Source: Methylobacterium terricola (GTDB taxonomy: Bacteria; Pseudomonadota; Alphaproteobacteria; Rhizobiales; Beijerinckiaceae). From it: a stretch of DNA of 64,000 nucleotides. The DNA lies in the NCBI RefSeq assembly GCF_006151805.1, contig NZ_VDDA01000013.1:62001-126000 (forward strand), given 5' to 3'. This document shows, one piece after another, positions 56,024 to 64,000 of the stretch. The position numbers and the translations under genes are program-made. The notes below the pieces were generated by a model. The model was not told the DNA's origin. It saw only the letters and a program-made list of their open reading frames with translations, and searched no databases. Within the stretch, counting starts at the first letter, position 1, and each line of letters begins with the position of its first letter.

Positions 56024-56335
56024 CGAAGGATCATGGAAGACTCAACCCCCCGTCGGGCCGCCCGAAGAGGCGCTTCCGAATCGCGCACGGCTGACCGGAA
56101 TCATTCGAGCCTCAGGACGAATGTCCAGTGCCCACAGGCGATTTCCCGATGCCGATGCGACGCCAACGCCGTTGCGCTTGCGGCGGCATTGTGGTGAGAG
56201 ACGGCGACCGGGTCTCGGCCGGCTACACGGCCGCAGGGCGGCGGGCCGGCGACCGACGGCCGAGACAGGACGGCGCTCCCGTTGCGCGGGCAGCCGTTGC
56301 CGGCACACAGCCTGTTGGGGAGCATCGAGGGCACC
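56024..56335. other. Divergent intergenic region between the LysR gene and coxB
   Basis: This 312-bp space separates divergent genes and must hold both promoters. I see no protein gene, RNA or strong palindrome. Several GC-rich stretches such as GCCGTTGCGCTTGCGGCGG are present. Confidence 0.4.
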
Positions 56336-57208
56336 ATGGGGATGGCGAGGGCGCAAGAACGGTCGACGGGCCGGGGCTTCTGGGGAGGCGCCGCGGCGCT
56401 GGCGACGACCGGGCTCCTCGGCAGCGTCACCGTGGCGAAGGCGGCGGGCATCGGCCAGCCGGTGCCGTGGCAGATGGACCTGCAGAAGCCGGTGACCGAG
56501 GTGGCGACGGAAATCTACAATTTCCATCACCTGCTGAACTGGATCATGCTGTTCGTCGTCCTGTTCGTGCTCGCCCTGCTGATCGCGGTGGTGGTCAAGT
56601 TCAACGAGACGAAGAACCCGACCCCGTCGCGCACCACGCACAACACGATGCTGGAGGTCGCCTGGACGATCGTCCCGGTGCTGATCCTGGTGGCGATCGC
56701 GATCCCGTCGTTCCGCGTGCTGCGCACCCAGCTCTCGGATCCGAAGGCCGACCTGATGGTCAAGGTCATCGGCCACGCCTGGTACTGGTCGTACGAGTAT
56801 CCGGAGGCCGTCGGCGGCTTCAAGTTCGACGCCAACCTGCTCGAGGGCGAGGACCAGGTGAAGTCCGGCCAGCCCAAGCTGCTCGCCACCGACAACGAGA
56901 TGGTGGTGCCGGTGAACAAGATCGTGAAGATCCAGGTCACCGCCGCCGACGTGATGCATTCCTGGGCGATGCCGTCCTTCGGCTTCAAGATCGACGCGAT
57001 CCCGGGCCGCCTCAACCAGTTCTGGTTCAAGGCCGACCGCGAGGGCGTCTATCACGGCCAGTGCTCCGAGCTGTGCGGCCAGCGCCACGCCTACATGCCG
57101 ATCACCGTGAAGGTGGTGAGCGAGCAGGCCTTCCAGGCCTGGACCGCCGAGGCCAAGACCAAGTTCGCCCGCACCGACGGCGGCGCCAAATTCGCGGAAG
57201 CCAAGTAA
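56336..57208 (+). CDS. coxB: Cytochrome c oxidase subunit II
   Basis: The protein has 290 residues from ATG 56336 with GAGGG upstream. A leader of about 35 residues is followed by two membrane spans (LNWIMLFVVLFVLALLIAVVV and MLEVAWTIVPVLILVAIAIP). The periplasmic cupredoxin domain holds the binuclear CuA site in HSWAMPSFGFK and CSELCGQRHAYMPI, with HAWYWSYEYPE as the electron-entry patch. It accepts electrons from cytochrome c. It starts the oxidase cluster. Confidence 0.97.
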   Translation: MGMARAQERSTGRGFWGGAAALATTGLLGSVTVAKAAGIGQPVPWQMDLQKPVTEVATEIYNFHHLLNWIMLFVVLFVLALLIAVVVKFNETKNPTPSRTTHNTMLEVAWTIVPVLILVAIAIPSFRVLRTQLSDPKADLMVKVIGHAWYWSYEYPEAVGGFKFDANLLEGEDQVKSGQPKLLATDNEMVVPVNKIVKIQVTAADVMHSWAMPSFGFKIDAIPGRLNQFWFKADREGVYHGQCSELCGQRHAYMPITVKVVSEQAFQAWTAEAKTKFARTDGGAKFAEAK

Positions 57209-57229
57209 GGCCGACGCCGATTTCATGAT

Positions 57230-57263
57230 GCGGGGCGCCGCCGGCGGCGCGCCCCGCCCCTTT
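57230..57263 (+). terminator. GC-rich hairpin between coxB and coxA
   Basis: GCGGGGC (57230-57236) and GCCCCGC (57251-57257) close a stem that continues as GCCGCC/GGCGGC with a small bulge. CCCTTT follows. It could reduce read-through from coxB into coxA or stabilise the coxB message. Confidence 0.5.
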
Positions 57264-57304
57264 CGACAGACCGACCGAGACCGATCCTCGAAGAGGCTGA
57301 CCCC

Positions 57305-58933
57305 ATGGCTCAAGCCGTCACGGCAGGGCACGACCACGCCCACGACCATACCCCACCGTTCTTCACGCGCTGGTTCAACTCGACCAACCACAAGGACATC
57401 GGCACGCTCTACCTGCTGTTCGCCTTCTCGGCGGGCATCGTCGGCGCGTTCCTGTCCTTCGGTATCCGGATGGAGATGGAGGCCCCCGGCCTGCAGTACT
57501 TCTCCAACCCGCAGACCTACAACGTGTTCGTGACCGGGCACGGCCTCATCATGGTGTTCTTCATGGTGATGCCGGCCCTCATCGGCGGGTTCGGCAACTG
57601 GTTCGTGCCGCTGATGATCGGCGCGCCGGACATGGCGTTCCCGCGCATGAACAACATCTCGTTCTGGCTGACGGTCGCGGGCTTCATGAGCCTCGTCTGC
57701 TCGCTGTTCGTCGAGGGCGCGCCTGGCGCGGTCGGCGCCGGCACCGGCTGGACGGTCTACCCGCCGCTCTCCACCGCCGGCCATCCCGGCCCGGCCGTCG
57801 ACTTCGCGATCTTCGCGCTGCACCTGTCGGGCGCGGGCTCGATCCTCGGCGCCATCAACTTCATCACCACCATCCTGAACATGCGCGCGCCGGGCATGAC
57901 CCTGCACAAGATGCCGCTGTTCGCCTGGTCGATGCTGGTGACCGCCTTCCTGCTGCTGCTGTCGCTGCCGGTGCTGGCCGGCGCGATCACCATGCTGCTG
58001 ACCGACCGCAACTTCGGCACGACCTTCTTCGACCCGGCCGGCGGCGGTGACCCGATCCTGTACCAGCACCTGTTCTGGTTCTTCGGCCACCCCGAAGTCT
58101 ACATCATGATCCTGCCGGCCTTCGGCATCGTCTCGCACATCATCTCGACCTTCTCGCGCAAGCCGGTGTTCGGCTACCTGGCGATGGCCTACGCGATGGT
58201 GGCGATCGGCGTCGTCGGCTTCGTGGTGTGGGCCCACCACATGTACACCGTGGGTCTCACGCTCCAGACCCAGTCCTACTTCGTGTTCGCCACCATGGTG
58301 ATCGCGGTCCCCACCGGCGTGAAGATCTTCTCCTGGATCGCCACGATGTGGGGCGGCTCGATCCGCTTCACCGCCGCCATGCACTGGGCCGTCGGCTTCG
58401 TGTTCCTGTTCACCGTCGGCGGCGTCACCGGCGTGATCCTGGCCAACGCCGCCGTCGACCGCTACCTGCACGACACGTACTACGTCGTCGCGCACTTCCA
58501 CTACGTGCTGTCGCTCGGCGCGGTGTTCATCATCTTCGCCGGTGTCTACTACTGGTTCCCGAAGATGACCGGCCGCATCATCCCGGAATGGGCCGGCAAG
58601 CTGCATTTCTGGCTCGCCTTCATCGGCGCCAACGTGCTGTTCTTCCCGATGCACTTCCTGGGTCTGGCCGGCATGCCGCGGCGCTATGCCGACTATCCGG
58701 AGGCCTTCGCCGGCTGGCATTACGTCGCCACCATGGGCGGCCACATCTTCGCGCTCGGCATGGTCGTGTTCGTGATCGGCGTGGTGCTGGCCTTCCGCTC
58801 CAAGGAGCGGGCCGCGGACAACCCGTGGGGCGAGGGTGCCACCACCCTCGAGTGGACCCTGTCCTCGCCCCCGCCCTTCCACCAGTACGAGACCCTGCCG
58901 GTGATCGTGGACGAGCCGTCCCACGCCCACTGA
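57305..58933 (+). CDS. coxA: Cytochrome c oxidase subunit I
   Basis: The 542-residue protein has 12 membrane segments. Haem and copper ligands are visible: the low-spin haem His in VTGHGLIMVFFMV, WFFGHPEVYIMILP with the CuB His and cross-linked Tyr, WAHHMYTVG with two CuB His, and HFHYVLSLGAVF with the haem a3 and haem a His. The EVYI motif and the D-channel residue pattern place it in the A-type (mitochondrial-like) family. It reduces O2 to water and pumps protons. Confidence 0.98.
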   Translation: MAQAVTAGHDHAHDHTPPFFTRWFNSTNHKDIGTLYLLFAFSAGIVGAFLSFGIRMEMEAPGLQYFSNPQTYNVFVTGHGLIMVFFMVMPALIGGFGNWFVPLMIGAPDMAFPRMNNISFWLTVAGFMSLVCSLFVEGAPGAVGAGTGWTVYPPLSTAGHPGPAVDFAIFALHLSGAGSILGAINFITTILNMRAPGMTLHKMPLFAWSMLVTAFLLLLSLPVLAGAITMLLTDRNFGTTFFDPAGGGDPILYQHLFWFFGHPEVYIMILPAFGIVSHIISTFSRKPVFGYLAMAYAMVAIGVVGFVVWAHHMYTVGLTLQTQSYFVFATMVIAVPTGVKIFSWIATMWGGSIRFTAAMHWAVGFVFLFTVGGVTGVILANAAVDRYLHDTYYVVAHFHYVLSLGAVFIIFAGVYYWFPKMTGRIIPEWAGKLHFWLAFIGANVLFFPMHFLGLAGMPRRYADYPEAFAGWHYVATMGGHIFALGMVVFVIGVVLAFRSKERAADNPWGEGATTLEWTLSSPPPFHQYETLPVIVDEPSHAH

Positions 58934-59019
58934 GCCTTGAGACCCGGTCCGCCGCGAAATCCCGCGGCGGACCAACATAAGCGAGCGGACGTGCCCCGCG
59001 ATCGGGCGCACATCTCACG

Positions 59020-59044
59020 GAGGATCGCCGGTCCGGCGATCCTC
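59020..59044 (+). terminator. Hairpin between coxA and ctaB
   Basis: GAGGATCGCC and GGCGATCCTC form a perfect 10-bp stem with a 5-nt loop (GGTCC), followed by GCTCTTCTC. It lies 86 bp after coxA and 66 bp before ctaB, so it may limit but not block transcription downstream. Confidence 0.55.
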
Positions 59045-59110
59045 GCTCTTCTCCCGAGCGCCCGAATGGGCGCTCCGGCGAGGAGCGCGACACCAGAAAC
59101 CCTCCCAATC

Positions 59111-60079
59111 ATGGCCGCGACACCCAGCATGACCTCCCTGTCGAACACCGCGATCCCCGACCGTCCCTTCGTCGAGGCGAACACCGCCGGCGGCGAGGTC
59201 GCGGATTACTTCGCGCTCCTGAAGCCCCGGGTGATGGCGCTGGTGATCTTCACCGCGCTCGTCGGCATGACGGTCACCCCCTCGCACGTGAACCCGGTGA
59301 TCGGGGCGATCTCGCTCCTGATGATCGCGGTCGGGGCCGGCGCCTCGGGCTGCCTCAACATGTGGTGGGACGCCGACATCGACGCGGTGATGACCCGCAC
59401 CCGGACGCGACCGATCCCAGCCGGCAGGATCCGGCCGAACGAGGCCCTGTCCTTCGGGCTCACCCTGTCGGTCGGCTCGGTGCTGGTGCTGGGCCTGGCG
59501 GCGAACTGGCTGTCGGCGGGCCTGCTCGCCTTCACCATCGTGTTCTACGCCGTGATCTACTCGATGTGGCTGAAGCGCTCGACGGCGCAGAACATCGTGA
59601 TCGGGGGCGCCGCCGGCGCCCTGCCGCCGATGATCGGCCAGGCGGTGGTCACCGGCTCGGTCGGGATCGAGGGCACGGTCCTGTTCCTGATCATCTTCAT
59701 CTGGACGCCGCCGCATTTCTGGGCCCTGGCGCTGGTCAAGGCCGGCGAGTACGCCCGCGCCGGCATCCCGATGATGCCGAACACCGCCGGCCCCGATTCG
59801 ACCCGCCGGCAGATCCTCGCCTATTCGGTCCTGCTGGCCCCGCTCGGCCTCGCCCCGGTCTTCCTCGGCTTCGGCGGGATGATCTACGGCCTCGTCGGCC
59901 TCGTCGGCGGCCTCGCCATGGTGGGTTTGAGCGTCCAGGTGCTGCGCCGGCGCGAGGGCGAGGCGGCCAACAAGGCGGCGATGAGCCTGTTCGGATTCTC
60001 GATCCTCTACCTGTTCCTGCTCTTCTCCGCGCTCCTGGCGGAGCAGGGCCTCGGGCTGTTCCGGCCGGTCCTCGGCTGA
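59111..60079 (+). CDS. ctaB: Protoheme IX farnesyltransferase
   Basis: The 322-residue, nine-span membrane protein converts protohaem to haem O for the oxidase. The first Asp motif is NMWWDADIDAVMTRTRTRP and the second is PNTAGPDSTRRQ. YFALLKPRVMALVIFTALVGM and FIWTPPHFWALAL are typical. It lies within the cox cluster, followed 30 bp later by a small membrane protein gene. Confidence 0.97.
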   Translation: MAATPSMTSLSNTAIPDRPFVEANTAGGEVADYFALLKPRVMALVIFTALVGMTVTPSHVNPVIGAISLLMIAVGAGASGCLNMWWDADIDAVMTRTRTRPIPAGRIRPNEALSFGLTLSVGSVLVLGLAANWLSAGLLAFTIVFYAVIYSMWLKRSTAQNIVIGGAAGALPPMIGQAVVTGSVGIEGTVLFLIIFIWTPPHFWALALVKAGEYARAGIPMMPNTAGPDSTRRQILAYSVLLAPLGLAPVFLGFGGMIYGLVGLVGGLAMVGLSVQVLRRREGEAANKAAMSLFGFSILYLFLLFSALLAEQGLGLFRPVLG

Positions 60080-60109
60080 AAGCCGCCCTCCCCCTTTGTC
60101 GATGCAGCG

Positions 60110-60265
60110 ATGAGTGCGGTGCCCCAGCAACTGACCCCCGAAGAGATCCAGCGCCGGCGCAAGCGCTCCGTCGCCATCGCGATGGTGCTCGCCGCCCTGG
60201 TCCTGATCTTCTACGTGCTGACGATCGCCAAGCTCGGCCCCCAGGTCCTCAACCGGCCGCTGTGA
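60110..60265 (+). CDS. Small CoxF-like membrane protein of the oxidase cluster
   Basis: The 51-residue protein starts at ATG 60110, 30 bp after ctaB, and stops at TGA 60263-60265. A polar, basic N-terminus (LTPEEIQRRRKRSVAIA) precedes one membrane span (MVLAALVLIFYVLTIAKLG). Such a short single-span gene lies between ctaB and ctaG in most alphaproteobacterial cox clusters and is sometimes called CoxF. It is too short for a clear family match, so the call rests on position and layout. Confidence 0.8.
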   Translation: MSAVPQQLTPEEIQRRRKRSVAIAMVLAALVLIFYVLTIAKLGPQVLNRPL

Positions 60266-60287
60266 CGATCCGCGAGGCGAACCCGTC

Positions 60288-60881
60288 ATGACCGATCCGC
60301 GCAGAGAGATGCAGAAGAAGGCCCGCACCACGGCGCTGGCCTGCCTCGGCCTCGTGGTCGGGATGACGGCGCTCGCCTTCGCGTTCGTGCCGCTCTACGA
60401 CCTGTTCTGCAAGGCGACCGGCTACGACGGCACGCCCTTGCGGGGCGCGGCCGCCTCCGGCGCGGTCAGCCAGGACAGCATGCTGGTCCACTTCGACACC
60501 AACGTCGCGCCCGGCCTGCCCTGGCGCTTCGTGGCGGAGACGCCGCAGGTCGAGGCGCAGCTCGGCGCCACCAAGACGGTGTTCTTCCGCGTCACCAACA
60601 CCGGCACGGTGCCGAGCACCGGGATCGCGACCTTCAACGTCCAGCCCGGGCTGACCGGCGGCTACTTCGTCAAGGTGCAGTGCTTCTGCTTCAACGAGCA
60701 GACGCTGCAGCCCGGCGAGACCATGGACTTCCCGGTGGTGTTCTACCTCGAGCCCGGCATCAAGGCCGATCCGAACACCCGCGAGCTCACCGAGATGACC
60801 CTGTCCTACACCTATTTCGCGTCGAAGAACGGCCAGCCGCAGGCCGCCCTCGCGACGCCGGCGGGAACGAAGGCCAATTGA
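60288..60881 (+). CDS. ctaG: Cytochrome c oxidase copper assembly protein CtaG/Cox11
   Basis: The 197-residue protein has one N-terminal membrane span (TALACLGLVVGMTALAFAFVPLYDLFC) and a periplasmic beta-sandwich domain. The copper-binding CFCF motif is in FVKVQCFCFNEQTL, and MDFPVVFYLEPGI is conserved. It inserts copper into the CuB site of subunit I. The gene starts 22 bp after the small CoxF-like gene. Its last codons lie in a three-copy direct repeat. Confidence 0.97.
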   Translation: MTDPRREMQKKARTTALACLGLVVGMTALAFAFVPLYDLFCKATGYDGTPLRGAAASGAVSQDSMLVHFDTNVAPGLPWRFVAETPQVEAQLGATKTVFFRVTNTGTVPSTGIATFNVQPGLTGGYFVKVQCFCFNEQTLQPGETMDFPVVFYLEPGIKADPNTRELTEMTLSYTYFASKNGQPQAALATPAGTKAN

Positions 60882-60918
60882 CGCCGATGGGCCAATCGAC
60901 GGGATGGGCCAATTGACG
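60872..60918. repeat. Three-copy short direct repeat at the ctaG end
   Basis: GGCCAATTGACG occurs at 60872-60883 and 60907-60918, and GGCCAATCGACG at 60890-60901. The spacings are 18 and 17 bp. The first copy contains the last ctaG codons and its TGA stop, so the other two look like duplications of the gene's end. Confidence 0.75.
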
Positions 60919-61075
60919 AGGTGACAACCCCGCCGGGGCGGCATTAAAGCGTGACCGTGGAGAGCCGGGGGCGGAAACGCCGCGGCTCCGGGGAACGAGC
61001 CGCCCCGCGACCCTAGAATCCACGGCCGGCGCGGGGCGCGACCGGTCAGAAAGACCAGGCAGGAGACCCGCTACG

Positions 61076-61933
61076 ATGGCCGAGGCGCACGGGAAGCACC
61101 ACGACTACCACCTCGTCAATCCGAGCCCGTGGCCGCTCGTCGGCTCGATGAGCGGCTTCGTGATGACGTCGGGCGCCGTCCTGTGGATGAAGAGCCTGAC
61201 CATCGCCAACATGGCGCTCGGGCCCTACGTCTTCTTCGCCGGCCTGCTCGGCATCCTCTACACCATGCTCAGCTGGTGGCGGGACGTCGCGCACGAGGCG
61301 AATACCGGCGACCACACCCGGGTGGTGCAGCTCTCGCACCGCTACGGCATGATCATGTTCATCGCCTCCGAGGTGATGTTCTTCGTCGCGTGGTTCTGGG
61401 CCTATTTCGAGGCGGCGCTCTACACCTCCGATCCGATCCAGGCGTCGCGGGTCGAGTTCACCGGGGGCCTGTGGCCGCCGAAGGGCGTCGAGGCGTTCGA
61501 TCCCTGGCACCTGCCGCTGCTCAACACCTTGATCCTGCTCACCTCGGGCACCACGATCACCTGGGCGCACCACGCGCTGCTGAACAACGACCGCAAGGGC
61601 ATGAAGTACGGCCTCTGGCTGACCATCGCCCTCGGCGTGCTGTTCTCCTTCGTCCAGGCCTACGAGTACGGCCACGCCCATTTCGGCTTCTCGGGCAGCA
61701 TCTACTCGGCGACCTTCTTCATGGCGACCGGCTTCCACGGCGCCCACGTCATCATCGGCACGATCTTCCTCGCGGTCTGCCTGTACCGGGCCTATCTCGG
61801 CCAGTTCACCCAGCGCCAGCATCTCGGCTTCGAGTTCGCGGCCTGGTACTGGCACTTCGTCGACGTGGTGTGGCTGTTCCTGTTCGCCGCGATCTACGTC
61901 TGGGGATCGGGCGTCGGCCACGCCGCGCACTGA
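61076..61933 (+). CDS. coxC: Cytochrome c oxidase subunit III
   Basis: The 285-residue protein has seven membrane segments. Typical parts are HDYHLVNPSPWPLVGS at the N-terminus, RYGMIMFIASEVMFFVAWFWAYFE, TSGTTITWAHHALL and GFHGAHVIIGTIFLAVCLYR. It completes the core oxidase and helps proton uptake. A clear terminator follows 25 bp after the stop. Confidence 0.98.
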   Translation: MAEAHGKHHDYHLVNPSPWPLVGSMSGFVMTSGAVLWMKSLTIANMALGPYVFFAGLLGILYTMLSWWRDVAHEANTGDHTRVVQLSHRYGMIMFIASEVMFFVAWFWAYFEAALYTSDPIQASRVEFTGGLWPPKGVEAFDPWHLPLLNTLILLTSGTTITWAHHALLNNDRKGMKYGLWLTIALGVLFSFVQAYEYGHAHFGFSGSIYSATFFMATGFHGAHVIIGTIFLAVCLYRAYLGQFTQRQHLGFEFAAWYWHFVDVVWLFLFAAIYVWGSGVGHAAH

Positions 61934-61957
61934 TACCCGGCAGCGTCGGGAGCATGA

Positions 61958-61983
61958 GAGGGCGGCGAAAGCCGCCCTTTTCT
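61958..61983 (+). terminator. Rho-independent terminator of the cox transcript
   Basis: AGGGCGGC (61959-61966) pairs with GCCGCCCT (61971-61978) around a GAAA tetraloop, followed by TTTCTT. It separates coxC from the DUF983 and SURF1 genes. Confidence 0.8.
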
Positions 61984-62037
61984 TATGACGACGAACCCCC
62001 CAGATCGCGCTGATCCCCGCGTCCAGGAGTCGAGCCC

Positions 62038-62406
62038 ATGGAATCCAACCGCACCGTCGATTCGCCGGCGACCGTGGGCCTGCGCGGCCGCTGCCCGCGC
62101 TGCGGCGAGGGCCACCTGTTCAAGGGCTTCTTGAGCTTCCGCCCGTCCTGCGAGGTCTGCGGGCTCGATTTCCAGTTCATCGACTCGGCCGACGGCCCGG
62201 CCTTCTTCGTGATGTCGATCGTCGGCATCGTCGTGGTGGCGCTGGCGATGTGGGTCGAGTTCGCCTACGAGCCGCCGATGTGGGTCCATGCCGCGCTCTG
62301 GGCGCCGCTCTCGATCATCTTGAGCCTGGCCCTGGTGCGCCCGCTCAAGGGCATGATGGCGGCCCTGCAATATGCCAACAAGGCCGCGCAGGGACGCTTC
62401 CGGTGA
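62038..62406 (+). CDS. DUF983 family protein
   Basis: The 122-residue protein has an N-terminal zinc-ribbon-like motif, RCPRCGEGHLFKGFL and CEVCGLDF, followed by two membrane spans (FFVMSIVGIVVVALAMWVEF and ALWAPLSIILSLALVRPL). DUF983 proteins lie between coxC and surf1 in alphaproteobacteria. A role in oxidase assembly is assumed but not shown. The stop overlaps the SURF1 start (GTGA). Confidence 0.92.
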   Translation: MESNRTVDSPATVGLRGRCPRCGEGHLFKGFLSFRPSCEVCGLDFQFIDSADGPAFFVMSIVGIVVVALAMWVEFAYEPPMWVHAALWAPLSIILSLALVRPLKGMMAALQYANKAAQGRFR

Positions 62407-63197
62407 GCGCCGCGGTCGAGCGGCGGGCGGCCCTGCGCGACCTCCTGGCCCCTGCCCTCGCGACCCTGGTCTGCCTCGTCATCCTGATCGGGCTCGGCGT
62501 GTGGCAGATCGAGCGCAAGGCCTGGAAGGAGGCGCTGATCGACCGGATCGTCGCCCGTTCGCGGATCGACCCGCCGGCGCCGCTTCCGGCCTTCGACGCC
62601 TTCGATCCGGCGCGGGACGAGTTCGAGCGGGTGCGCGCCAGCGGCCGGCTGCTCAACGACAAGGAGACGCTGGTCCACGGCCTCGCCCCGGGCGACACGC
62701 CGGGCCGGGCGCTTCAGGGCTACTACGTCGTGACGCCGCTCCGGCTCGACGACGGCCGCACCGTGCTGGTCAATCGCGGCTTCGTACCGACCGAGCTCAA
62801 GGATGTCGGTCGCCGCGCCGCGGGCCAGGTCGAGGCCGAGACCACCGTCACCGGCATGCTGCGCCAGAGCGAGGCGCGGGCGATGTTCGTGCCGGCGCCG
62901 AACCCGCAGACCGGCGAGTGGTTCAACCGCGACGTGCCGGGCATCGCCGCCGCCAAGGGGCTGACGGGGGTCGCCCCCTACCTGATCGAGGCCGACGCCA
63001 CGCCCAACCCGGGCGGCTGGCCGAAGGGCGGGCAGCTCCGGGTCGACCTGCCGAACAACCACCTGCAATACGCCTTCACCTGGTTCGGCATCGCCCTCTG
63101 CCTCGTCGGCGTGTTCGTGGCCTTCGCCCTGCGGCGCCTGCGCGGCGACGCTGTGGAGAGCCCGTCCGCCCCGGCCGCCGCCCCGCCGCGTCCTTAA
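62403..63197 (+). CDS. SURF1 family oxidase assembly protein
   Basis: The 264-residue protein starts at GTG 62403, overlapping the DUF983 stop by 4 bp. It has two membrane spans (TLVCLVILIGLGVWQIER and YAFTWFGIALCLVGVFVAFAL) around a periplasmic domain. GVWQIERKAWKEALIDR, VLVNRGFVPTE and NNHLQYAFTWFG are typical of SURF1/Shy1. SURF1 helps place haem a into cytochrome oxidase. Confidence 0.95.
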   Translation: MSAAVERRAALRDLLAPALATLVCLVILIGLGVWQIERKAWKEALIDRIVARSRIDPPAPLPAFDAFDPARDEFERVRASGRLLNDKETLVHGLAPGDTPGRALQGYYVVTPLRLDDGRTVLVNRGFVPTELKDVGRRAAGQVEAETTVTGMLRQSEARAMFVPAPNPQTGEWFNRDVPGIAAAKGLTGVAPYLIEADATPNPGGWPKGGQLRVDLPNNHLQYAFTWFGIALCLVGVFVAFALRRLRGDAVESPSAPAAAPPRP

Positions 63198-63275
63198 AAC
63201 AGCCGCGTTGTCCAGGCTCGGTTCAGGTCGCCGGGCGCCTCCTCCCTCGGGCGCCTCCCGGCCCTCTGGTCATCG

Positions 63276-64000
<725 letters not shown>

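Noticed and set aside
56042..59011. A 989-codon minus-strand open frame across the coxB-coxA region.
   Set aside because: It is an Arg/His/Asp/Glu-rich shadow of coxB and coxA, both of which carry all expected metal-binding motifs on the plus strand.

Overview
This window looks like a chromosomal segment of a very GC-rich alphaproteobacterium, most likely Methylobacterium or a close relative in the Methylobacteriaceae. The evidence is the roughly 70 % GC content, a lanthanide-type PQQ alcohol dehydrogenase with its own cytochrome c, an fdsGBA-fdhD-fdsD NAD-linked formate dehydrogenase, a phasin, and the alphaproteobacterial order coxB-coxA-ctaB-small protein-ctaG-coxC-DUF983-surf1. No rRNA, tRNA, IS element or CRISPR array was recognised, and most of the DNA is ordinary core genome.

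Layout. 1-2.2 kb: a divergent exopolysaccharide pair, a sugar transferase (cut by the window edge) and an ExoF-like export protein, around an AT-rich inverted repeat. 2.3-11.6 kb: assorted metabolic and signalling genes (DUF482 acyltransferase, class-C beta-lactamase-fold hydrolase, M20 amidohydrolase, HIT protein, diguanylate cyclase, rpsD, alpha/beta hydrolase, murI). 11.8-15.6 kb: egtB-egtD for ergothioneine, then a von Willebrand A-like protein and a membrane J-domain protein. 15.8-21.8 kb: a DD-carboxypeptidase with a SPOR domain, a phasin with two operator-like palindromes, and clpS-clpA. 22-27.5 kb: cysQ-like phosphatase, a DUF6101-like protein, ubiA, a secreted protein, rsmE and a divergent YbdK-type ligase. 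27.7-33.6 kb: uricase with an NCS2 permease, an RNase HI with a C-terminal extension, and an MHYT-PAS hybrid histidine kinase.

33.7-38.5 kb is the alcohol oxidation cluster on the minus strand: a PCu(A)C-like periplasmic protein, the PQQ dehydrogenase with the extra metal-binding Asp, a cytochrome c and a four-cysteine secreted protein of unknown function, followed by an aldo/keto reductase. 38.7-42.3 kb holds a cupin, an SDR and a ZnuD-like TonB receptor behind two Zur-box-like sites. 42.7-48.7 kb holds small hypotheticals, a DUF3126 protein, cysE, an OmpR-type regulator and a REC-DUF3369-histidine kinase. 48.9-56.0 kb is the fds formate dehydrogenase operon with its LysR neighbour. 56.3-63.2 kb is the aa3 cytochrome c oxidase cluster. 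The window ends inside a class A penicillin-binding protein gene.

Alcohol oxidation, formate oxidation to CO2 with NADH, and the terminal oxidase together form a methylotrophic or oxidative energy chain. The most unusual non-coding structure is a set of palindromic elements lying between convergent genes, including two near-palindromes of about 150-180 bp. Unusual proteins are the YbdK-type ligase without the family's HVH motif, the PCu(A)C-like protein lacking part of the copper motif, and the unknown four-cysteine protein coupled to the cytochrome gene.
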